Below are positions 53,409 through 61,359 of a DNA stretch of 64,000 nucleotides, piece by piece; the first letter of the stretch is position 1, and each line of letters opens with the position of its first letter. The notes beneath the pieces were generated by a model. The model was not told where the DNA came from and did no database searches. It saw only the letters and a program-made list of their open reading frames with translations. Position numbers and translations under genes: made by a program. Origin of the DNA: Kitasatospora aureofaciens (GTDB lineage Bacteria; Actinomycetota; Actinomycetes; Streptomycetales; Streptomycetaceae); contig JODU01000033.1 of NCBI GenBank assembly GCA_000720845.1, positions 1 to 64,000 of the forward strand. Reading direction: 5' to 3'.

Positions 53409-54512
53409 ACTTTCCGGGGGTGGGGGGCAGTAGCGGGCCCACGCGTCCCAGAGATCGGCGGCGTAGTAGCCCTTGAGGACGCTTCCGGCGGTCTTGATGT
53501 TGCGGGAGGCGATGGGCTCGTTGTCCGCCGTCATGTACTCCGCGAGCATCCGACCCAGGCGCCGGTTGTCGAGCGGCTTGCCGTGCAGGTCCGCCCACGG
53601 CGCGTCGTCCAGGGCGTTGAGCCGGTCCAGGATCGCGACCGTGGGAAGCCGGTCGATGCCCGCCATGACGTGGTCGCGCAGGTCGGTGAGCAGCCGGACT
53701 CCGAGGCTGCCTTTGTCGTTGGCTTTGGACGCGGTGACCAGGGTGACGCAGGCTTCGCGGGCCCGGTCGGGCCAGTGGCCGCCGGCGGCGTCGGCGATGG
53801 CGAGCAGCGGTTCCCACACGTCCGCGGGCCGGTCGGTGACGCCTTCCGGCATGTCGGGCCACGCTCCCACGACGGACGCGCGGGCCTGCTCTGCCCAGGT
53901 GGCGAGCTGGTCACGGAGCTTGTGGCCCTCGGCCTCGTGGACGCGGGCCCGGAAGGGTTCCACCTTCTCGTTGCGGGCCCGGCGGCGCATGCGGATGACG
54001 ACGGCCCGGCTCATGATCGTGTCGGGCAGAGAGCCGAGACCGGCGACGGCGACGGCGCAGTACGAGGGGAACGCCTGCACGGTCTGTTGCCCGCCGTCCC
54101 CGATGCACCGGTAGGTAACCCCGGTGCGGCGGTGGCCGGCGTTGAGGAATCCGCGCAGTTCCTCGTTGTCGCCCGCCTTGGGCCCGAAGACGGTGTCGAT
54201 CTCGTCGAACAGGATGGTGGGCTTGCCGTTGCCCGACGACACGGAGCGGAACAGGGCGGCGGCGGACGCGTTGACGGCCGTCATGGGCTGCGGCACGAGG
54301 GTTTCCACGATCTCCAGCGCCCGCGTCTTCCCGGACCCCGGTTCGGGGGACAGGAACGCGATACGGGGGGTGGAGTCGAAGCAGTCGAGCAGGTGCGCGT
54401 GCGCGTCCCACAGCGTGACGGCGACGAACGCGGCCTCGTGCGGGAAGACATTGAAGCGGCGGTGGAAGGCTTCCACCTCGTTGAGCAGCGCGGCGCCGTC
54501 GATGGCGGTCAT
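53370..54512 (-). CDS. DUF3631 P-loop ATPase (replication protein of the AICE)
   Basis: 380 residues. Walker A SPEPGSGKTRALEIVE, Walker B TILFDEIDTVFG, and sensor-like RTGVTYRCIGDGGQQTVQAFPSYCAVAVAGLGSLPDTIMSRAVVIRMRRR. The second half is the DUF3631 domain (PPWADLHGKPLDNRRLGRMLAEYMTADNEPI...SRNIKTAGSVLKGYYAADLWDAWARYCPP region). It resembles helicase/loader parts of phage and plasmid replication proteins. It is coupled by ATGA to the small gene upstream and next to a primase-polymerase, so the pair probably performs the initiator's task. ATG 54512 has GGGAGG. Confidence 0.92.
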   Translation of the reverse strand: MTAIDGAALLNEVEAFHRRFNVFPHEAAFVAVTLWDAHAHLLDCFDSTPRIAFLSPEPGSGKTRALEIVETLVPQPMTAVNASAAALFRSVSSGNGKPTILFDEIDTVFGPKAGDNEELRGFLNAGHRRTGVTYRCIGDGGQQTVQAFPSYCAVAVAGLGSLPDTIMSRAVVIRMRRRARNEKVEPFRARVHEAEGHKLRDQLATWAEQARASVVGAWPDMPEGVTDRPADVWEPLLAIADAAGGHWPDRAREACVTLVTASKANDKGSLGVRLLTDLRDHVMAGIDRLPTVAILDRLNALDDAPWADLHGKPLDNRRLGRMLAEYMTADNEPIASRNIKTAGSVLKGYYAADLWDAWARYCPPPPESPLPPLPGTENVA

Positions 54513-54928
54513 GCGGCGTGCCTCCCTTCACACGGCGGGACAGGCGCCCCGGTGCAGGCGGAGCGGTGGGCGTCGTACTCGGCGACCAGCGCAGCCACCG
54601 ACTCAGGGCCGGTAGCGGCGCCGGTCAGCCCGCAGACGCAGGCGTAGGCGGCACTGGGCAGGGCGCCGTGGCGAGTCGACCAGCGGGCGCCGTCGTAGTG
54701 GTGCCGGTAGACCGGCGGAGCGAAGATCCGGATACCGGGCGCGTCCGGGGTCGGGTCGCCCCCGGGCCGGAACGTGGACCGGTTCGGACGAAGAGCAGTT
54801 ACGACGCCCTTGCGGGCGGCGCCTTTCGGCTCGCCCACGGCCGTCGTGTCCACAGGCTGTGGAGCGGCTTTCGGGTCGCTCGTGGCGGGGGTGGGGCAAT
54901 CCAGGGCGGGGGGAGTGGGGGCCGTCAT
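54509..54928 (-). CDS. Small AICE protein with possible zinc site, function unknown
   Basis: 139 residues from ATG 54928 (GGGAGG upstream). The first about 60 residues are Pro/Ala-rich and disordered. The C-terminus has YACVCGLTGAATGPESVAALVAEYDAHRSACTG, with Cys and His placed as a small zinc finger. Four-base overlaps at both ends link it to the primase-polymerase and the DUF3631 gene, so it likely belongs to replication. Confidence 0.8.
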   Translation of the reverse strand: MTAPTPPALDCPTPATSDPKAAPQPVDTTAVGEPKGAARKGVVTALRPNRSTFRPGGDPTPDAPGIRIFAPPVYRHHYDGARWSTRHGALPSAAYACVCGLTGAATGPESVAALVAEYDAHRSACTGAPVPPCEGRHAA

Positions 54929-55833
54929 GCCGCCTCCCGTGGGGTGGCGTGGGCGATGACCCAATCGAGTCCGCTGCGGATGGTGGTGCGGCACTCGGCC
55001 GGCGGCAGGCCGGTAGCCTCCCCCGCCCCCTGGATTGCCTGCTCCGCCACATCGCGCGGCAGGTCGCCCCACGCGACGAACCGGGCGACCTTGCAGGCGC
55101 TCCTGTGCAGGGTGCTGTTGCGTCCGCCGTCGGTGGCGGCGGCGATGACGGCGCACTCGCGTTCCAGCGCCACCCGCGCGGCCCGCGTGCCGTCATGGAC
55201 CCGGACGGGCACCGGGGCGGGCCGGTCCGGCTCGCTGAGCAGTGCGGCGAGCCAGCCGGGCAGTTCCGCCACGGGCGCGTCACACGCGATCTCGTAGGCG
55301 CCGTCGGGAGTGGTGCTGCCGGGGGCGACGACGTAGCCGCCCCATGCGCGGGTGTCGATGTGCGGTCCGAGACGGTCAACGCTGCACTTCAACCGCACCC
55401 CGGCGGGGGCGGTGAAGTAAAGGTGTTCACCGCGCGCGGTCCGCACCCGGTAGGTGTCGGGGAGAACCTGGGCGGCGCGCTCGCAGAGCGCTTGCAACGA
55501 AGTGGCGCCGTCAGGCGCTCCTTTCGGCTCTTCCGCCTTGACCGGGTCCAGGTCGATGACGAGCAGCCCCGCCGGGCCCGTCGCGATCCCCACGTTGTAG
55601 GGCCGGTGCGCCCACGCGGCGTGGATCAGGTCCGGGTCGGTGGTCGCTCGCTCTTCGGGGGTGCGGTGCCCGCCCGTGCACCGGCCGGTGCGGGGGCAGG
55701 CCCGTTCGGCGTGTCCAGCCGGGCGCTTACTGCCGGGGTGCAGAGGGATGACGGGCCAGCCGCGTTCGGCCGCCGTGAGCGCGGACGCGAGCAGCGGCAG
55801 ACACGCCAGATCCACCGTGGCGACGCTGGTCAT
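54925..55833 (-). CDS. Bifunctional DNA primase/polymerase (prim-pol)
   Basis: 302 residues. Archaeo-eukaryotic primase-type domain found in AICE and phage replication: ASALTAAERGWPVIPLHPGSKRPAGHAE, the catalytic acid pair in GLLVIDLDPVK, TYRVRTARGEHLYFTAPAGVRLKCSVDRLGPHIDTRAWGGYVVAPGSTTPDGAYE. The C-terminal helices (AVIAAATDGGRNSTLHRSACKVARFVAWGDLP) resemble the PriCT/replication part. ATG 55833 overlaps the methyltransferase stop. It supplies priming and likely short synthesis for element replication. Confidence 0.95.
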   Translation of the reverse strand: MTSVATVDLACLPLLASALTAAERGWPVIPLHPGSKRPAGHAERACPRTGRCTGGHRTPEERATTDPDLIHAAWAHRPYNVGIATGPAGLLVIDLDPVKAEEPKGAPDGATSLQALCERAAQVLPDTYRVRTARGEHLYFTAPAGVRLKCSVDRLGPHIDTRAWGGYVVAPGSTTPDGAYEIACDAPVAELPGWLAALLSEPDRPAPVPVRVHDGTRAARVALERECAVIAAATDGGRNSTLHRSACKVARFVAWGDLPRDVAEQAIQGAGEATGLPPAECRTTIRSGLDWVIAHATPREAA

Positions 55834-56687
55834 GCCGCCACCCCCAACGCGGGCCTGGCCGTGGTGGCACCGAGCAGCCAGCCGTAGGCGTGGTGGGCCT
55901 GGCGAGGCACGACGCCGTTGCCCAGGATCTTCAGTTGTTCCTTGCGGGGGATGCCGGGCACGGCTGTGACCCAGCCTTCGGGCAGGCCCATCATCCACTC
56001 GGTGAACAGCGGGGACAGGCGCCGGTTTCCGCGCATGCCCGGCTCGGTCGGGCACGGCGCCGGCCGTCCGGTGATGCGCTCCCACCGGCGGACCGCAGGC
56101 CCGAAGTCGGTGCCGTCGGAAGCCACCCACCGTTCGTCCAACGGGACCGGCCCAGCGGTGCTGGTGTCGATGCCGGCAAGCAGGTTCACGGCCACCTCGT
56201 TGAGCGGCCGGGCGTTGCGCTCCAGCAGGTTCGAGGCGCCGGACTTCCAGTCGCGGGCCGCCGGTGTGGGCAGCAGGCTCACGACTCCGGGGGCGGAGGG
56301 AGCTTGGTCACCGCTGTGCGGAGGTTCATGCCGCCCTTGCGCTTCGGGCTGGTGCCGGGGCCGCCAGTGCCGTCCGAGCTGGTGGGGGTAGGCATCAGCG
56401 GGATGGGCAAGGGCGAACCAGCGGTCGCGCTCGTGCGGGGCGCCGGTTTCGGGGTCACCAGCGCGTACGCATGTCCACCGGAGGTCATACCGGAGCGCGG
56501 CCAGGTCCGCGGCGACGACGTCCAGCCCCCGCGAGCGGAGCGCGTGCGGGTCGTTCTCGGCGAACGCGGCGACCTGGCCGCCGATGCGGGCCCGGATCGC
56601 TGCCTCTAGACCGCCGTAGCCGGCGCACAGGGCGACGATCGTCGGCGGCGAGCCGGGCACTCGCCGGATGGTGGTGGGTTGCGTCAT
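55830..56687 (-). CDS. C5-cytosine methyltransferase-like protein lacking the catalytic loop
   Basis: 285 residues. It starts like a C5-MTase with motif I (TIVALCAGYGGLEAAIRA) and motif II (VAAFAENDPHA), and ends with MTase-like ILGNGVVPRQAHHAY (motif X). Between them DPHALRSRGLDVVAADLAALRYDLRWTCVRA passes almost directly to APHERDRWFALAHP (motif VIII area). Motif IV (PCQ, nucleophile) and motif VI (ENV), normally some 80-90 residues, are not present. As encoded it could bind SAM but not methylate. ATG 56687 has GGAGG. AICEs often carry such enzymes against host restriction. Confidence 0.8.
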   Translation of the reverse strand: MTQPTTIRRVPGSPPTIVALCAGYGGLEAAIRARIGGQVAAFAENDPHALRSRGLDVVAADLAALRYDLRWTCVRAGDPETGAPHERDRWFALAHPADAYPHQLGRHWRPRHQPEAQGRHEPPHSGDQAPSAPGVVSLLPTPAARDWKSGASNLLERNARPLNEVAVNLLAGIDTSTAGPVPLDERWVASDGTDFGPAVRRWERITGRPAPCPTEPGMRGNRRLSPLFTEWMMGLPEGWVTAVPGIPRKEQLKILGNGVVPRQAHHAYGWLLGATTARPALGVAA

Positions 56688-56782
56688 GCTGGGAGACCTC
56701 CACAGGTCCGTTGGATGGCAGGTGGAAGGCGGCGGCCCCGGTTCTTGGCGGAAGGGGGCCGCCTCCGTCGTTGTGCGGGTGG

Positions 56783-58570
56783 TCAGGCGGCGGCGGACTC
56801 GTCGCCGCGCGTGACGGTCAGGAAGCCGTCCGAGGTGCGGACGACGGTGCCGCTCGTGGTCAGCGCCTTGATGGCCTTGGAGACGGCGCCCTTGGACAGG
56901 CCCGTGAGCGTGACCAGGTCCTTCTGCCGGACCGGTTCGTCGGCGGTCTCGATGGCCTTGAGTACGCGGGCGGCGGCGCCGTCCGTTGCGGGGGCCGTCT
57001 CGGGCGCGGTGTCCTTGACGAGGGTGAGCGTCGGGGCACCCGCGGCTTCCACCGTGGGCGCCGTGCTGCGGGACCAGGGTGTGCGGTCGGGCAGGGCGAT
57101 GACCACGGACTTGTCCATGTAGCGGACCTTGACGGGATCGGGCTTGCGCTTGCCGTCCCGGATCAGCGCCACACCGGGCACGGGCAGCTCGTCGGCGTTC
57201 CATCCCTTGGCCTGCGCGTCCTCACCGAGGACGACGCGGGCTTCGGCCGGCGTGCGCACGGCGAGGCAGATGGAGACGCCGATCTGCGGGGCGATCTGCT
57301 TGGGGATGCCGTCGTTGATGGTGGGCTTCTGCGTCATCCACCACAGGTCGATGCACGCCGCCCGCCCCATCCGCGCGATGGACTCCAGCGCGGGCAGCGC
57401 GGACCGCTTGACCGTGCGCGTCTTCCCCTCCCCGGCCTCGACCTCGTAGGGGACGCTGTCGGCGGCGGTCATGACCTCGGCGCCCTCGTCCACGACCACG
57501 GTGATGCGGGGCCGGTCGGGGGTGGGGGTCCAGGTGTCCTGTCCCTTGGGCAGGATGGAGAGCCGGTCCAGCATCTCCGTCTCCAGCTCGTCGGTCACGT
57601 CGATGACCTCGTGCGGGGTGGAGGCGACGCGGGCCCGGTGGTCCCACAGGCGGCCTTCCACGCGCTTGAGGTCGATGATGACGAGCGCGTTCGTCTCTCC
57701 CTCGGACGCGTCGTACAGCAGCGGTCGGGACGCCACGCTCTTGCCCGCACCGGAGCGGCCGGCGATGAGCAACCGTTCCCCCAGCGGCACGGTCACCTGC
57801 TCGCCGGTGACGGTGTCGATGCCGAGCGAGCGACGTTCGGGCGTCCAGGTGAGGTCGTCGCCGTCGGCGGCGCTGCGGGTGCGCAGGATCAGTTCGGCCC
57901 ATCCGCCCTGCTTGCCCGCCTTGACCTGCATGCGCAGGCTCGTGCGCGCACCGAGCAGCGCGCGGATGTGGTCCTCGGCCGATCGGAGCTTGGTCGTCGT
58001 CCACGTGCCGTCGAGACGGACCGCGCACACGATCCCGGCCTCGGTCAGCCGGGGCCGGCCGGTCAGCGTGCCCGCGAGGCCGCGCTGTTCGGCATGCTCC
58101 TTCCAGTGCTGCGGCTGCAACCGCTTCAACAGCGCCGACTCCTCGGCCGTCGGCTTCAACCCGGTCGTGTCCCGCTCGCGCACGGCCACCCAGACGGCGA
58201 ACGCGGTGACGGCGGCGACCACGGCGACGGCCGACCACACCCACACGCGCACGGAGACCTGCGGCAGCCACACATAACCGGCGGCACCGAGGGCGGCGGC
58301 GGCCTTGGTGGCAAACAGCCACATCGGGTCCGGGACGCGCCGCTTGGCCGTGCGCAACTCCCGCTCGGCACGGTGGCGCAGGGAGGTGACGCCCTCGGGG
58401 TCGACGGCGCGCGCGGTGGCCAGCGCCCGGCGGGCGTCGCGCACGAGCGGCTTGCGCTCGGCCCGCAGCGCGGAGCGGCGCTCGGATTCCTTGCGCCACC
58501 GGTCGGCGGTCCAGCGGGCGGCGGTGGCGGCGTACTGGCGGTGTGTACGCCAGACTTGAGACTGACTCAC
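56783..58570 (-). CDS. FtsK/SpoIIIE-type DNA translocase (TraB/TraSA-like transfer protein)
   Basis: 595 residues from GTG 58570 (GAGGA upstream). Streptomyces elements transfer double-stranded DNA with one FtsK-like hexamer. Two adjacent N-terminal membrane segments (VWLPQVSVRVWVWSAVAVVAAVTAFAVWVAV), then the motor: Walker A LLIAGRSGAGKSV, Walker B ITVVVDEGAEVM, RMGRAACIDLWWMTQKP. A C-terminal winged helix (RVLKAIETADEPVRQKDLVTLTGLSKGAVSKAIKALTTSG) takes the place of FtsK-gamma and should read the short clt repeats. It is the core transfer gene of the element. Confidence 0.95.
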   Translation of the reverse strand: MSQSQVWRTHRQYAATAARWTADRWRKESERRSALRAERKPLVRDARRALATARAVDPEGVTSLRHRAERELRTAKRRVPDPMWLFATKAAAALGAAGYVWLPQVSVRVWVWSAVAVVAAVTAFAVWVAVRERDTTGLKPTAEESALLKRLQPQHWKEHAEQRGLAGTLTGRPRLTEAGIVCAVRLDGTWTTTKLRSAEDHIRALLGARTSLRMQVKAGKQGGWAELILRTRSAADGDDLTWTPERRSLGIDTVTGEQVTVPLGERLLIAGRSGAGKSVASRPLLYDASEGETNALVIIDLKRVEGRLWDHRARVASTPHEVIDVTDELETEMLDRLSILPKGQDTWTPTPDRPRITVVVDEGAEVMTAADSVPYEVEAGEGKTRTVKRSALPALESIARMGRAACIDLWWMTQKPTINDGIPKQIAPQIGVSICLAVRTPAEARVVLGEDAQAKGWNADELPVPGVALIRDGKRKPDPVKVRYMDKSVVIALPDRTPWSRSTAPTVEAAGAPTLTLVKDTAPETAPATDGAAARVLKAIETADEPVRQKDLVTLTGLSKGAVSKAIKALTTSGTVVRTSDGFLTVTRGDESAAA

Positions 58571-58864
58571 GAGTCCTCTTCTCAGGGGTTGGTGGGTTGG
58601 TGGTGGCGGGCCCTGCGACGGCCCGTCACCACACGCGCGTGTTACGCGGAGTGAGCAGGTTTCCGGTTTCCTGGTTTCCGAGGGACCCCCTACGCGCGTG
58701 CGCGCGAGGGCGGAAACTTCCGTCACCCTGCGTCGCTACGGGGGTTGTGGCGGCCGAACAGCCTTACGGGGGCCAAACCCCACCCGGAAGGGGGTCCAGG
58801 CGGCCTACGGGCCGCCTACGGCTTCCCGCCCGTTGTCGGGGGCCGGGAAGCCGTAGGCGGGTGC
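58571..58864. promoter_or_regulatory. Gap before the transfer gene: hairpin and TACGG repeats
   Basis: 294 bases without a gene. A perfect 17-bp stem (58812-58828 and 58844-58860) lies just after the spread-type genes and looks like a terminator or attenuator before tra. Short repeats (C)TACGGG occur near 58735, 58763, 58803 and 58815, with an inverse copy in the stem. They are possible recognition repeats (clt) for the transfer protein. Confidence 0.55.
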
Positions 58865-59176
58865 TCACTTGCCCTTGGGGCGGGCGAGTTTGAGGGTGAC
58901 GCCGCCGATGCCGACGGGGCCGGCGGTCTGAGCGATGACGGTGACCGTGTGGGCGGCGGCGTCGAGCAGCGCGCACAGCGCGGCGACCAGTCCCCAGCAG
59001 CCCATCGCGGCGGCCCCCGCGACGGCGAACGGCAGCAGGTAGTGCCGCAACGGGCGGCCGGCCGGGTCGGCGGTGTGGTGAACGACGACGATGGGCTGGC
59101 CGGTGGCTGCGGCGCGGCGGTAGGCGTCGGCGGGGATGTGCGGAGCAACGATCCCCGGCGGATCACGGTGCGACAT
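58865..59176 (-). CDS. Small membrane protein of the transfer/spread set
   Basis: 103 residues with one long hydrophobic segment (LLPFAVAGAAAMGCWGLVAALCALLDAAAHTVTVIA) and a short basic tail. AICE and Streptomyces plasmids carry several such small membrane proteins (Spd) that spread the element within the recipient mycelium; assignment here rests on position and topology. ATG 59176 overlaps the previous gene's stop by one base. Confidence 0.8.
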   Translation of the reverse strand: MSHRDPPGIVAPHIPADAYRRAAATGQPIVVVHHTADPAGRPLRHYLLPFAVAGAAAMGCWGLVAALCALLDAAAHTVTVIAQTAGPVGIGGVTLKLARPKGK

Positions 59177-59553
59177 CAGGACTCCTCAGGCGCGTAAGCC
59201 ATGACCAGCGGGGACACCGGCCGCACGGCGTTGTCGGGGAAGGCGCAGGCAGAGCACATGCCGAGCGACGGCGGGATGACGTAACCCGCATCCCGGCGGC
59301 ACTCCGGGCAGGTGCGGCGGGCGGCATTGGCCTTGGCCAGCGCCGCCCACCGCGCCGGGGTCATCGGACGCACCGGCTTCGCACGGTCGATCCGGTAGAG
59401 GTAGGCGACCAGCGGTTCCCGGCGGCGACGCGGCCGTTCGACCGTAGCGACCACGTCCTGACCACCGGGCCGCAACCCTCGCGCCCTCAGTTGGCGGCGG
59501 GTGGCGTAGCCGTCGGGAGCGAGACGCCACCGGTAGACGGGCAGGGCACCCAT
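59176..59553 (-). CDS. RRQRL-motif zinc-binding protein of the AICE
   Basis: About 125 residues. ATRRQLRARGLRPGGQDV is the RRQRL-like motif of a family found in Streptomyces conjugative elements. CPECRRDAGYVIPPSLGMCSAC gives two CxxC pairs for a zinc ribbon. Function unknown, perhaps nucleic-acid binding. It starts at ATG 59553 or GTG 59556; the former overlaps the DUF2637 stop by one base (TGATG), as for its neighbour. Confidence 0.85.
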   Translation of the reverse strand: MGALPVYRWRLAPDGYATRRQLRARGLRPGGQDVVATVERPRRRREPLVAYLYRIDRAKPVRPMTPARWAALAKANAARRTCPECRRDAGYVIPPSLGMCSACAFPDNAVRPVSPLVMAYAPEES

Positions 59554-60563
59554 CACTGACCCGCGATCGCGAGATCAGCACGGCGGCCCGCACTCGGGTC
59601 GCGGTGCTCGGCGTAGCGGTGGGAGACCCACCCGACCGACCAGCCGCACAGCTCGGCAGCCGACCGCACCGACATGTCGGAGGCGAACGCGGCGGCCACG
59701 ATCCGGCGCGCTTCATCCTCCGGAAGCTTGCCGGCGGCGGGCCCGCGGTTCAGCAGCGCGGCGCGTTCACGGGCCGCGCGCTCCTCGCGCTCACGGCGTT
59801 CACGCTCCGCCTGCTCGGCACGCTCGCGCCGCTCGGCCTCGGCCCGCTCCCGCGCCTGCCGTTCACGCGTCAGCCGCTCGTGTTCACGCTGTTCACGCTC
59901 GCGTTCACGGCGTTCACGCTCGGCCCGCTCGGCAGCCTCCGCACGCTCCCGCGCGGCCCGCTCCTCACGGGCCGCGCGCTCTTCCCGCTCGGCCTGCTCA
60001 CGAGCCAGCGCGGCCTCGTGCTCACGCTGTTCACGGGCGAGCATCGCGGCGTGCTCGCGCTCCTCCCGGGCCTCGGCACGGGCTTGTGCGGCGCGCTCCC
60101 GGGCCGCCTGCTCACGCCGCTCCCGCTCGGCCCCCTGCTCGGCTTCCAGCGCGGCCACCGCACGGGCGATGGCCCGCCGATAGGCCAGGCTGGTCTCTGC
60201 GGTGACGATGAGCAGGAGCGGCGCCACGGAGTGGACGGCCACGCCGACCAGGTCTTTCTTCAGTGCGGAGTCGGCGGTGTTCAGGGCTAGCGTCATCAGC
60301 CCCGTCATCCACCGCAGCACGACCGGCCAGCGTCCGCCCTGCCCTCCGAGGCGGGCCAGCACGTCATCGAGCTTGACCACGATGACCACGGCGGCGTCCA
60401 CCACGAGCGGCAGGATCGGCGCCGTCCAGTCCCACGCCTCGGCCGTGTGCTCCGCCATCAACGGCGTCACGGTGAGAATGGAATAGAGCATCGCCCCGCA
60501 GACGATGAGCCACGTACCGCCCGACAGGGCGCGCTCTGCTGAACGCGTCTGAACGCTGTTCAC
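59553..60563 (-). CDS. DUF2637 protein with a long charged helix and C-terminal HTH
   Basis: 336 residues. The N-terminus has about four membrane segments (LIVCGAMLYSILTVTPLMA; ILPLVVDAAVVIVVKLDDVLARLG; GLMTLALNTADSAL; VAPLLLIVTAETSLAYRR), the DUF2637 (SpdB-like) part. Residues about 140-270 are almost only Glu, Arg and Ala, a long coiled coil or single alpha-helix. The last about 50 (EDEARRIVAAAFASDMSVRSAAELCGWSVGWVSHRYAEH) look like a helix-turn-helix. It probably acts at the membrane during transfer. GTG 60563 overlaps the neighbouring stop. Confidence 0.9.
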   Translation of the reverse strand: MNSVQTRSAERALSGGTWLIVCGAMLYSILTVTPLMAEHTAEAWDWTAPILPLVVDAAVVIVVKLDDVLARLGGQGGRWPVVLRWMTGLMTLALNTADSALKKDLVGVAVHSVAPLLLIVTAETSLAYRRAIARAVAALEAEQGAERERREQAARERAAQARAEAREEREHAAMLAREQREHEAALAREQAEREERAAREERAARERAEAAERAERERREREREQREHERLTRERQARERAEAERRERAEQAERERREREERAARERAALLNRGPAAGKLPEDEARRIVAAAFASDMSVRSAAELCGWSVGWVSHRYAEHRDPSAGRRADLAIAGQ

Positions 60564-61093
60564 GCTGCCTCCTCGATCGGCTTCGGGGCGGGCATGTACG
60601 CGCGGCGGAAGCCGTTGGATGCGGCGTTGTAGATGAACGCCTCACAGCGCCACGTGAACGCGGCGGCGGGGCGTTCATCGGAGGGCACCCACACCGCATC
60701 CGGGGCGGCGCCGTGGGTGGCGGTGTCGGCGTAGGCGTCCTCGCGGGAGGCGTAGATGGTGTGCGGCTCGCCGTAGTGCAGCAGCACCGTCAGCGTCTCG
60801 CCCTCACGCGGCCCGCCGCTCAGTTCCTCGCGCAGGCGGCGGATCTCGATGTCCTTCCGCAGCAGCTCCTGCTGCGCGTCGGACAGCTCCGCCAGCGTCC
60901 CGGACAGCAGGACACCCACCTCAGTCGTGGTGGCCTCGGCCCGCTCCGCTCGGTCGGTGACGGCGAACAGCTCCCGCACGTGCCGGCCGAACGCCTCGTT
61001 CGCGGCCCCGCTGGTCTGCCGGGCCTGCTCGCTCGCGGTGCGGGCGGCGTCCTCCAGCCGGGCGAGGCGGGCCCCGGTGACGATGCGGATCAC
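60560..61093 (-). CDS. Coiled-coil AICE protein, function unknown
   Basis: 177 residues from GTG 61093, which overlaps the upstream stop (GTGA). The first about 90 residues are helical (GARLARLEDAARTASEQARQTSGAANEAF...DAQQELLRKDIEIRRLREEL). The C-terminal part is a compact alpha/beta stretch (LTVLLHYGEPHTIYASREDAYADTATHG...WRCEAFIYNA). No family is recognised. It is the second gene of the transfer operon. Confidence 0.82.
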   Translation of the reverse strand: MIRIVTGARLARLEDAARTASEQARQTSGAANEAFGRHVRELFAVTDRAERAEATTTEVGVLLSGTLAELSDAQQELLRKDIEIRRLREELSGGPREGETLTVLLHYGEPHTIYASREDAYADTATHGAAPDAVWVPSDERPAAAFTWRCEAFIYNAASNGFRRAYMPAPKPIEEAA

Positions 61094-61359
61094 GCGGCAC
61101 CCCCGGGCAGGCTCGCGCCGGCCGTGCGGTTGGCCAGCTCCCGGCGGGCGGCCAGCACCCGGTGCCGGGCCCGGCGGATACGCCGGTTGTCCATCTCGTT
61201 CGGCGTGCGGTCGAGGGCAATGATCTGCGCGTCGACCAGGTCGACACCCGCCAGGATGACGGGCATCTCCTGCTCGATCGCGTCCAGCTCCGCGTCCGTC
61301 GGCTCCATGAAGTCGGCGAACGCGGTAACAGCGTCCTGAACAGTGACGATGTGGTTCAT
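61090..61359 (-). CDS. DUF6284-like small protein, first gene of the transfer operon
   Basis: 89 residues. MEPTDAELDAIEQEMPVILAGVDLVDAQIIALDRTPNEMDNRRIRRARHRVLAARREL is typical of a small family (DUF6284, from memory) near the start of AICE transfer operons. Acidic first half, basic second half, all helical. AAGGAACC precedes ATG 61359. Its leader contains several hairpins. Confidence 0.82.
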   Translation of the reverse strand: MNHIVTVQDAVTAFADFMEPTDAELDAIEQEMPVILAGVDLVDAQIIALDRTPNEMDNRRIRRARHRVLAARRELANRTAGASLPGGAA

